Part shown: one piece after another, positions 31,420 through 41,600 of the stretch
Layout: the number at the start of each line of letters is the position of its first letter
How positions within the stretch are numbered: position 1 is the first letter of the stretch
Source of the DNA: Ricordea florida
Lineage: Eukaryota; Cnidaria; Anthozoa; Corallimorpharia; Ricordeidae
Length of the DNA stretch: 64,000 bases
Assembly (NCBI GenBank): GCA_949710005.1
Contig: OX453272.1
Span: forward strand, 23,563,891 to 23,627,890
Direction of reading: 5' to 3'
Translations under genes and position numbers: made by a program
The notes under the pieces: generated by a model
The model's database searches: none
Seen by the model: the letters and a program-made list of their open reading frames with translations, nothing else
Told to the model about the DNA's origin: nothing

Positions 31420-34400
31420 TTACTCTTCAACATCATCTGTATCTCTGACATTCAGTAGGAGGGCCCCAGAATCCAAGAAAACCATGTTTTGAGACTGGGA
31501 AATCTGCAATACCAAACAACCAAAGAACTTAGCAAAGATGTTCAATCTCAACTGGTTGGACTAAAAGTGTCCATATTGTACACACAAACAAATATTAATT
31601 TTCTGTCAATTCTCAATGCAAGGGGAGGTATCCCTGAAAAAGACTTATTTTGGTGTTGTTGTTAGGACATGACTGGAAATTATAAAATTATCTAAATATG
31701 ACTTTTGTCTTGGTTTTTAAAACAAAACAAAACAAAACAAAAAACGTACTACAGGGTGTATCAGGGTGTTCAGTAGGTATCAGACGCAGATTGGAGAATT
31801 CTCCGCCTACTACGAAGAATTCTCCGGCCAAATTTAAATGGCCTGAGCTAGTTTTAAATTTAGATGTGGAGCGCTTGAATCAGAATATTCTCCAGTTACT
31901 TTACACAATTCTCCTGCTGCTACAATTCTTATTGAAAACCCTGCACTGAAGAAGAGTCATTTGTAACTACCTGTAAATACATGTACATATATGCAGTAAC
32001 GTAACCTGAATGGACACTTCTCATTGTCTACCACTGAACCTTCTACTATGCCCTGCAACTGCACACTATGCATGTCTGTGTGTGCATGTATGCACGTATA
32101 GTAAACTTCATTAGTGTCTTATAACATCAATGGATCCTTACCGTTTGAGAGACCTTTTGTGCTGCTCTTATCTTTCTCAGTTTCAGATAGCCTGGGTTAT
32201 CTTTTATAGCATTGCCAAGGTGGTAATTGTCAAGGAAAGTTTTCTTCTCAGAACTACCTCCACTAGGACAAAGTATTTATTTTAACTTGAGTTCAAACCA
32301 GAGAACATTGAAAAATTGACCTTCAAAGTTTTGATACAATTTTAGGCAAATATGCGTACACTTAAATGATCATCAGGCAACATAAACATGAAAGGATATA
32401 AGTTTTGCAGCTTGTGCTTCTCCCTCAGCCTGGACAATTTTCTGTTGTCTCTCTTGCACTGCCTTCTCTACAACAAACTGTGCTCGCTGTGCTTCTTGTT
32501 GAGCTGTGGGAAGATTCACAAATATCTAATAACAGGCCTTCTGACAGGGTGCGGGAAAAAAAAGAAAAGCGTGTGGTAAAAAAACGGTGATTGCGGGAAT
32601 TGTGCGGGATCGCGCAATCGTGTAAACAAAGAAATATTTGATCACCGGGCCCAAAAAAAGACCTGACATGGAGGAATTTCTGGATAAATGAAAAGTGCAA
32701 CAATTGTCCTCTTAGTTTGGCAATTTAACACAAACCAAATTTCTATTTTGCTACAACTTTAGACAAAGTTTGTATCAACAAAATCATGTTGCGTGACACG
32801 ATCGACTAAGTTTATTTAAAACCGTAATTCCCGGGCGTAATTCCACTTTGAAATAAAATGTTTTCAACCAGAACAAGTTACTTTGTGAAAAATTCCGACA
32901 TTTTTGTACTTTCTGCAGCTGCAACTTTTATTGCAGTATGGTTGTCGTTTTTTCTCAAATACTTTTCCATTATTATGCCGGCCAAAGACTGGAAATAACA
33001 TCAACTGCAAGAAAATTTTCATGTTCACTACATTTTTGCCAGACACCTGAAGCTTTTCAGGAAATGCAGAGAACTGATCTGACTGTGTTCTGTTGATCGA
33101 TCTATAACTCACGAAAATATTTTGTCAAGCCTCTGTGTGATTGGGCAGAGATCAATAGAAAAGGAATGTCCTTTTTGCACTTTGAATCATGAAGCTACGT
33201 GGTGCTATTTAACGGAATATCTGATTCGTCATTTGCAAAACAGTATTGCCGCAAATCGCCAATGAAAAATACGATTAGACTGAGACTAGTGCCCAGGCCA
33301 GCATGGAGCTATGAAGAGCCGCCCTGTTGTTTTTATATCCGCTCGAGCTGTTCAATTGCGGAAAGCGGCGGATTTCTCGATTTTTTTGCAAGGCAAATAG
33401 CCTAAATATAGCCTAAAAAGCTAATTTAAACCTTGGCAATCGATGGAAATATCGATTTAATTAGATTTCGCGGATTTTCAGAAATTGTGCGGGATTGTGC
33501 GGCTTTGATCAAATTGTGCAGTCCCACACCCGCGCACCCTGTCAGAAGGCCTGTAATAACAAACAACACTAGTACAAGTTTATGCAAGAGTTGATATGTT
33601 GTCATTCAATTTTTTCTTGGTTTAAATAATAAAGTTCAGTCGGAAGAGCTTTCATTGCAAACCTGACTTTCAAATAAATACTAGACCATGTAACTGGATA
33701 TACACTGAGATGGGAGCAACTTCTTTTAGTTTCACTCACCAACTTGTTTTGCCTCAATGGCTGCAGTATATTCCCTGCCAAAGCTTAGATCAGTCTACAA
33801 AAATTAAAAGAATACTAAAGTAGTCAAAGAACATTTCCATTACTGAATTCCAGTAATACGCACATATGTACTGTACTGTAATTTCTGAACACACAATAAT
33901 ACACAGAACTTGCAGTGCGACCAAAATTCAAAATAAAACTACTTAAACACTTAATCACTTTACTGTATAATAAAATTATTATATACGAACATAATTATTT
34001 TATACTGTTGGAAGCACTGTAAACTGACAACAAACTTTCCAAATGTCACTGAATTTAAACATGTTTAAGTGCCCCTAAAACAAAATCACACTACAAATAA
34101 GTTGGATGGGGACTGGCCATAAGGCTATTCACGCCCTCTTTACATGGAGGGAGGGTAACCTTACAAAAAAAATTGCCAACAACACTTAAACTTACTATTG
34201 AAACATCATCAAGAATGATGAAAAAGTCCTTTGCTCTGTCTGTCAGCTGCCTCCTGATCAATAAACTGACCTGTTAATCAAACAAGTTAAGTTTGCTTGG
34301 CAACTGCGCTATAAAAGGAATTTTATCATGCTGTTGACAAGGGTGTTGTTCAAAGTTCATAATAATTATAATTGTTAAAATTAACAATTAGATTCTGAGC

Positions 34401-37400
34401 TCAACCTCATTAAGAAATCGAGAGCAAATAAACTAGTTGTTTTAGTAAAAATTATAAAAATAAAAAAAGCCTGAAAACGTTGCCATTTTAAAAATGATCT
34501 TCAACCAAGTGTTGCACTCTAATGGTTGATGGTATACAGTAGCTCAGCCAATCGGATTGTGGCATTTGCATTAGTATATGAATAGAGTTTTACTAATGAT
34601 AATTAGTATAATAGTTCAGAGGTGCACCACAACAAGGCATAAAGGGAAAATGACTGCACCTTACTGTACCTTGTAAGTCTAGGTGGTGTCAAAATACAAA
34701 ACACAAGAAACTATGGAGTCTTACTACCATGTGCAAATACTGTTATTCAGTAATGCCTCTTTGATTGTTTAGCTTTGTTTTGGGCCCTGGATGCCCATAC
34801 CCTAAGAAGCTCCCTAGCCCCATTAGCATGTCACAGTGTAACATGTACAAGATCCCTACATATTCATACAGCTGTAATAATTAACTAAATGAATTAAACA
34901 TACTTGTTGACGCATTGTAATGAGCTGGGAGGCATTAAACTGTGCAACAACACTCTTAAGAACCTGAAATATAAAAACAAAAGAATAAAAATCTAATATC
35001 TTATTAACTATAATGTTACAGTCATCAGTTTAGGTTAAAGGAATAAAAATTTACAACAAAAAAAATCCCACAAAGGATTTCAATAACTTGATGTGTTAAC
35101 ACTTAAAGATCCAGAAAAGTAACTACAGTACTACTAGAAATCCACTTGTAAATGTTATGGTTCAAATTTTTCTGTGGTTTAAAATTTTTCAAACCAGTTT
35201 AATTTTTGTTTTTCTTTGTATTAGATTATTGTAGTTGGTTTAAAACAAAGAAAAGCAAAAATTAAACTGGTTTGAAAAAATTTAAACCAACAATAAATTG
35301 AACCACAACATTAAAATCAACTACAGTTTATTTACAACATGCAGATAATAGTTTTTTCAGTATTTCACCTCATTCATGATGGACGGCAAAACTCGCTCAT
35401 CAAAATCCAATCCTAACTTTCTATACATTTCAGGAAGCATGGCTGCCTCAGGGCGAGCCAGCACTCGGAGTCCAATATTCACCATCTGCAAGTCTGATAA
35501 TAAAACAGTTATGGCCTGCAATGCCACTGTACAGTAGATGTGGCTATAATATACAATAAACTTGTACAACTACATGCAATTCTCCATTGAGAACTTCTAC
35601 ATACAGCATACCTGTGGATAAATATCCATTTAACAATTTTTTTTTTGACAATTCTACATGTATCTTTTTGTTCTTCTTTCCTTTACAGATTTTCATCTTT
35701 GTTTGATTGACAATATTATCAAAACGATAGGGTTAACACAAAGGCTCACCTTTACTTCCTGTAGGGGAAACTATCTTTCTTGGTTTAGACCTGATGTCAT
35801 AAATGATTGGATATTGAAACCAAGGGATTCTGCAATTCAAGCAAAATGTAGCAGAAAACTCTTGGAATGTACAGTAAAGTAGGGCAGCCTTAACACAGAG
35901 TTAAAGTGCCAGACTTGTAACATTTGCATTAGCAGTCAAACGATTGGTCCATCCACCAATTTTGTTCTCCAGTTACCATAGTAATATCTCAGTTTATATA
36001 AGGCTCAGTTGGTTATGAGACTCACCCCTAACTTCAATATCTTTATTGTATTAGATCAGAAACTGAAAATTTCTCCAAAACACTCAGTTATATGGCAGAG
36101 CCCAAACTATAAAGGGTGATTTTTTTCTTCAAGCTCACTTTCATACATTAAAATTAAACATTATTGAATTCTCTTGTTAGTGTCTGTCATGATGCAGCAA
36201 CAGGAAAACTTTAATAGTGCATACATTACAAAAGAAAACAAGTAAAGTCCCAAGTCTTGGTGATACACAAGTCAGAATGCACAAGAAACAAACAGAGATA
36301 TTTTTAAGTTTACAAACATAACTTATGTAGTTGAAAACTTGGTTGCTCAACTGCTCTCAGAGAGCAATCGCCAGTTTAAAAATGTATATTCCAAAGGGAT
36401 TTTTCTTCTCAAAAATGTGGAATTTCAGAATCTATGATTCGCAAAAAGGCAAGAAGAGTTGCACCATTAATGGCAGCAGTTCTCGTATGTTTACATTTTG
36501 GTTTTGCATAACGTGTTCCGTCTCTGTGCCTTGGCTCTCTGTCCTACCTTCTACCACCTGGAGCTCCATAAAAAAAGGTTCTCTTGAGAACCACTTAACT
36601 GATTTCAGTTAAGGTCTGAATGTTCCTTAGACCTGTAAAGTATTTTGGCAGGTGCAATGTTCGAAAACATTCCAGCAAAATATTTCCTATAAGATGCACC
36701 CGGAGATTACAAAAAAATTATAGCAAACAAAGTAACTCTGTCAGAAAAAATGCTGCACCTTATAAATGAGAAACTACAGTAGGTGGGATCCAAGTATGAA
36801 AACACAAACAGAAAGCTGTAAGATGCAATCAATCATGTGCATTTAATATCATCATCTTACATGTACTAAAAGATCCTGAGCACTTACATGTAGTAAGAAG
36901 TTTATACATTAATTTTTTATTCAAAGGGTAAAATTCTTCTGTTTAAAATAGAAGTTCAGTAAGTCCATGACTCATTTTCATTTGGAAGTTGCAGGATGTC
37001 AGTGTTGTAATTCATAAGAATCAAACATGTTAGAAAGTAGAAGACACTAAATAAAAACCTCAATCTGTTCATCAGTCAAGGAGAACATGGTTGTGATGTT
37101 TGCTGATGTAAGTGGTACAGTACACATACATGTTTGGTATAGCGACTAGAACAATTTGAGGAAATAAAATTATAAATTTGCACTGCAGATGTATATGTTG
37201 TTAAAAATTTGTCATTTGTAGTAATAACTCCCTGTAGGGAGCAGGATTGGCGCAGTTGTGAGAGTGCTTGCCTTCCACCAATGTGGCCTGGGTTGATTCC
37301 CAGCCCTGGCGTCATATGTGGGCCGAGTTTGTTGGTTCTCTACTCTGCTCCAGGAGGTTCTTCTCCTGGTACTCCGGTTTTCCCCTCTCCACAAAAACCA

Positions 37401-38592
37401 ACATTTGATTTGATTTGAAATCAAATCAAATAAATAATCTGATGTTATTTGATTTTATTTGTACTTTACAGTGTCCCCAATTAACTGTACCGTAGTGCCA
37501 AATACAGTTGACACTCAAATAAAGTTATTATTGTATTTTTATTATTATTACTATTATTATTATTATTAATGACACATGTTCGAGAAAATGAAGGCAAGAT
37601 TTTCGCACAGGTCCCTACTTCACTATGCATGCAGCAGATCAATTGATCAGGGTAATGCACTTGTAAACATTTCTTGTTATTGCAGAATGAAACAGTATGG
37701 CTACAGTAGGGACCTGTGCAGAAATCATTCCAGAATGAACCACTGACCTCAAATACCACTGCTTGCATTCCTCTTTCTAGCCAGCCCTTTTTTCAGTCTA
37801 CTGCTTATTAAATTGCTTTAAAATGGCACAAAATTACAAGGGTAAAAGTTTGTATATTTTGTTGCCGATTTAAAGCCTGTTCAACCTAGGGTGGCTCAGG
37901 GACTTGGACGAAGGACTACATGTGCCTGGATAACAATCAGTAACACTCACCTAAAATGAAGTCCTTCAGTGTAAATGTCATTCTGAATTCCACCTATTCT
38001 GCTAAATATTATCGCTCTGTGACCACCATCAACTGCAAGAGATCACTAACGTTTAGCCAAGTCCCCATTCCACTATCAAATTCTAGGCAGTGCTGAAAGT
38101 ACATATTATACAACTGCACAGCTCCAAGCGTTTCCTTTTTTCTTCTGAAATCATCGTGTATCTAAATTCGATTTCCTCCGTCTGATATCCACTCGAGTTA
38201 TTTAAGAAACTGTGAAAGTGTGATTGCATCACTAATGTTTCATGTGCGTGCGTTATTTTGATCACGTACACTGTGCTAAGATCAAGAACTATGGATAAAA
38301 CCTAACCCAAGTTTGCGTGTACGCGAATGCAAAGTAAGAAAAGTGATACTTTAAAGCCTTAATCCAGATTTCAATTCAATTTCGATTCTGCAGATCGTTT
38401 TCAAAAAAATTCAATTCGTTGTAATCGTCTACTTCTACCGTCGAATCATGATCAACGACAACTACCTGTATAAATGGACTCTCTGATCCCATACGCAGCT
38501 GCCGCGGCGGCAACTAGGAGCTTTATGCCAGTGCTGACTCCTTTAGGAGCTTTCCCCATTCGCCCTGCAAACTCTTGAAACTTGTCAGCCAT
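31420..38592 (-). CDS. PHB2: prohibitin-2, mitochondrial inner-membrane scaffold
   Basis: Ten exons give 289 residues: 38466-38592, 37951-38032, 35750-35829, 35369-35493, 34904-34963, 34196-34270, 33740-33794, 32400-32503, 32142-32219, 31420-31503. PHB2 assembles with PHB1 into ring complexes of the inner mitochondrial membrane that stabilise proteases, cristae and respiratory proteins. The membrane anchor is at about 20-36 ([13 protein letters not shown]). The SPFH domain follows ([57 protein letters not shown]). The coiled-coil C-terminus follows ([39 protein letters not shown]). Intron 8 is U12-type AT-AC; the others are GT-AG. The stop TAA (31420-31422) overlaps a good donor (GAGTAAGTA), so an alternative last exon is possible. 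The vertebrate protein is about 10 residues longer at the C-terminus. The gene is divergent from SMG8. Confidence 0.96.
32220..32399 (-). other. PHB2: U12-type AT-AC intron of PHB2 (intron 8)
   Basis: On the minus strand the intron begins ATATCCTTT, the exact U12 5' splice-site consensus. It contains the branch-point motif TTTCCTTGAC (32229-32238), with 10 nt from the branch A to the 3' end, and ends ACCAC. Only this AT-AC removal joins A-A-K-L to L-G-N-A in the conserved prohibitin order; no GT or AG boundary is available at these positions. Length 180 bp. Confidence 0.93.
32533..33553. mobile_element. 1.02-kb non-autonomous DNA transposon in PHB2 intron 7
   Basis: Ends CAGGCCTTCTGACAGGGTGC (left) and GCACCCTGTCAGAAGGCCTG (right) are perfect inverted repeats over 20 bp. 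They are flanked by the direct repeat TAATAA at 32527-32532 and 33554-33559. GTGCGGGA / TTGTGCGG words recur near both ends. No transposase frame is seen. The left edge lies only 30 bp from the acceptor of PHB2 exon 8. Confidence 0.9.
34360..34620. repeat. dispersed repeat also found flanking the LINE fragment
   Basis: Contains TTAACAATTAGATTCTGAGC at one side, then GATCTTCAACCAAGTG and CAGCCAATCGGATTGTGGCA, ending in GTATA/TTAGTA words. The same blocks occur at 47700-47740 and 49020-49250, where a LINE fragment separates them. It lies in PHB2 intron 5. Confidence 0.6.
35158..35318. repeat. foldback element in PHB2 intron 4
   Basis: ATGGTTCAAATTTTTCTGTG and TCAAACCAGTTTAATTTTTG pair with AAAAATTAAACTGGTTTGA and TTGAACCACAACAT in reverse orientation. 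The loop is near 35222-35235. The ends resemble the foldbacks at 40852-40985 and 53955-54085. Confidence 0.8.
37238..37565 (+). mobile_element. tRNA-derived SINE, copy 2
   Basis: Same head and body as the copy at 21097-21425: GGAGCAGGATTGGCGCAG, GGCGTCATATGTGGGC, CCAACATTTGATTTGATTT, TTGACACTCAAATAAAG, then TTATTATT repeats. Box B has lost one base (GGTTGATTCC), so this copy is probably silent. It lies in PHB2 intron 2. Confidence 0.85.
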
Positions 38593-38689
38593 CTTTTCTA
38601 GCTGCTTCACGTGCAAGAACCATGTAAAATGGCGTAAGTATAAGGAGCGGCCGCTAAGCTACGAGGATAGGTTCCCCAGCACTGTCAAC
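38593..38689. promoter_or_regulatory. shared divergent promoter of PHB2 and SMG8
   Basis: Only 97 bp separate the two start codons, which face away from each other. The interval contains CACGTG (E-box, 38608-38613), AAAATGGCG (YY1-type site, 38626-38634) and a GCGGCCGC block. There is no TATA box. These are typical of TATA-less housekeeping promoters. Both 5' untranslated regions must be very short, overlap, or start inside this interval. Confidence 0.7.
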
Positions 38690-41600
38690 ATGGCGGAAAA
38701 CGGTGCGAAGAGAGCGAGTTCAGAGTATTTTCAGTACTTGATTAATTCGCCAGAAAGGTGACTTTTAGCGAAGTATATTTGCTGTGATATGATTTGTTGT
38801 CTACAACCGTGAGACTATGCCAGCATTGTCTCATTCTACACTTCTTTTTTCTCATAAGAAGTGCCCTCGTATTTCATGCATGCTGTAACCTTTCTGTTCC
38901 GTTCTTTGTGGACAAGAAATGTTTGTACATGCGTTGTCCTAGCTAGATAGCAAAGCTACAACATGCATTATGAATTAGGAGGTTATACCGAGATCCAGCC
39001 GAAGTGACTTTGTATAAAACTCACAGTTTAACTGTTTAATGCTCTATTATGTATACAGTTCTGTACACTGTGCGTACATTTTGCTCTCCACTGCGCGCGT
39101 GTATTTTACTTCCTGTAGAAACGGTTCCCACCCCACCTACAAACACACCTTTTTTTCCAGGAAGTAAAAAGAATGTGTTACAAATGTTTAGTTGCCTTGT
39201 AACGCACGAGAAATGTTGCAGACGAAATGTTGAGTGTATACCTTTTTAATCTTATTTTTTTATTTGTTTTAACATTGGTATTTTTTCATATTAACATGCA
39301 GCTGTGTTGACGACAAAGTGTGCGTCGTGGGAATCTTCGGAAAAGACAACCTTGGCTATAAATCAAAAGCAGTTCATTTAAATGGGGCCATTGGGAAGGA
39401 AGTATTTAAGGTATATGTATGTAATTATAATTCGCAAATAGTACTTGGTTCATTCGCAAGCCCTTGATTAAGCTAAATCTTTTACTCCCAGCAGTGATAG
39501 TGCAAACCCTCCGCCTACAATATTAGTACACTGTCATGCAAACAGATAATGCCTATCAAATTCATTGTTGTACCAATAATTTTGAAATGCATGTAACTTC
39601 AAATTGTCTAGACAAATCGTCTCAGTGGGGAATTGAAACAAAAAGTTGACTCTCATTATGTTTCTAATGAGTCCATAAGGTAAGTTATATCATTGCCAGA
39701 TGATCGATGGCAATGGTTATGTTTACAAAAGTTAACCCTTTGTCAAAGAGAGCATATAAGTACATGTATGTACAATATTATATGCTAAAATCCCAACTAA
39801 ACCTTGTATACAGGTGAAAATGGCAATTTTCTTCTCGGCACTGTGGTATCTGATTTTTAAAACATCTTCCCGTCAATCATTCAATAGAATACCACCTAAT
39901 GCTGAGAATATTTTAATATTATTATAGTAATATTAGAGCAAAACAGTTCTGACCCAATTTACCATACATGTATAATTATCTTAGTAAGGATTACAATAAT
40001 TATCATGTTGGATTTTTTTTCTCATTGGAACATCAAGCAAAAAAGATGTAAATTATGCAAGTCATGTACATGTACTTCTACCTTTCAGATTGACTTCCTG
40101 GATAGTATATTGAAAAAGAGTAATACACACAACTTTTCTGTAAGTAACATTGATCAGTGCTGTTTCCATTATGGGATATTTTAGGGTATTTAATAACCAG
40201 CCACAAAATTCCAAAATTTAACAAAGTGGGGCAAGTCCCAACCAGGGAATTCCCAACCAAGATTACTGGTTTGGACTAGTCTCACTCTTCCAAATTTAGG
40301 ATTTTTGTGGGTATTCTTTAAATACTCTAATCCCATAAAGGGAAGGTAATATTTTTCCCTGAGATCACTTGTTAGTTAATTACAATGCACATAATATAAA
40401 GTACATACAGTTGTGTCATCAACTTCTTAAATATTCCTCTTTCTCTTTATTTAAACTTTATAATTAATTAGCAAATCTGATGAGGCCATGGAAGCCTTAA
40501 ATCCTTTAGTGACACAGATCTGAAGCATTGACATGAAAGAAATGAAATCATTACGATGACCAACAACAAGATCTTTCTTGGAATTGCAACAATGACTCAG
40601 TTTTAATGTATTAAATTCTGATTAAGATATACCAGCCGTTTGAACTTGTGTGGTGTACAGGGTGTAAATTTAAAACGTGAAGAAAAAGTCCCTGCATTAC
40701 AGGTATCTCCAATGGAAGAAAAAGGCTTCTTAGCAATTATTTTATTGTGTGGCTTACATGAAGTGTGTAGCGACATTATGGCATGATCGGATTTATTTTT
40801 TTATTTGTCCACGAGCGCATGTCACATGGTCTAGTAAGCCACATATGTATATGTTGTAGTTCAATTTTATCTTTGGTTTAAATTTTATTTTCCTTTGTTT
40901 CAAACTCATTACCATACATTACCATACCAGAAAACAAAGGAAAATAAAATTTAAACCAAGAAAAAAATTAAACTACAACATACTGTGTACATTGCATCAA
41001 AGTATAACATGGCCCGGCATATAAATCAATCCTAAATTTTCAAGACATGGTTTTTATATCTTTCAAAGGAAGCACATTCTTTTTTAAGCTCACAACGGAA
41101 ATGAATATACCACCAAAACAGAAGACATGAAGGCCTTAAAAGCAGCGGAAAGCCATGTCGCGTTGCGATTTCTTTGATTTTGTGGACACTATCCAAATAT
41201 GGCCCCATTGAAAAGGGAACCTCAGGCTTCAAACAGACTTTTACATGTAAATGGTAGACCAGGGTAATTGATAAAGTTTATTAAATGTTGTTTCCAAATG
41301 TTGATTTGCCTTTTGCCAACAGTTTAGGTGATCATTTGAACCAAACTCCAGTGACTCTACTTTTCATCGCAATTTACTACCGAGTGATTGTTTTGAACAA
41401 GTTTACACAGAATGTCTTTTGCACGAATGCAATATAATAGAAAGTTTTATGCCTCTAATAGCAAATGTGTTGTTTGTTTTAGTAAAGGTTTTGGCTCGGA
41501 AAGCTTAATGTTGATTTTTTTGCCTGTGGTAACTAATAGTATTTAAAAAACACAGACCTAAAATGCAGGGTATTCTCATGCAGTCACCCATCCAAGTACT

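Noticed and set aside
37076..37424. ORFs of 69-79 codons
   Set aside because: They fall within the SINE at 37238-37565 in several frames on both strands.
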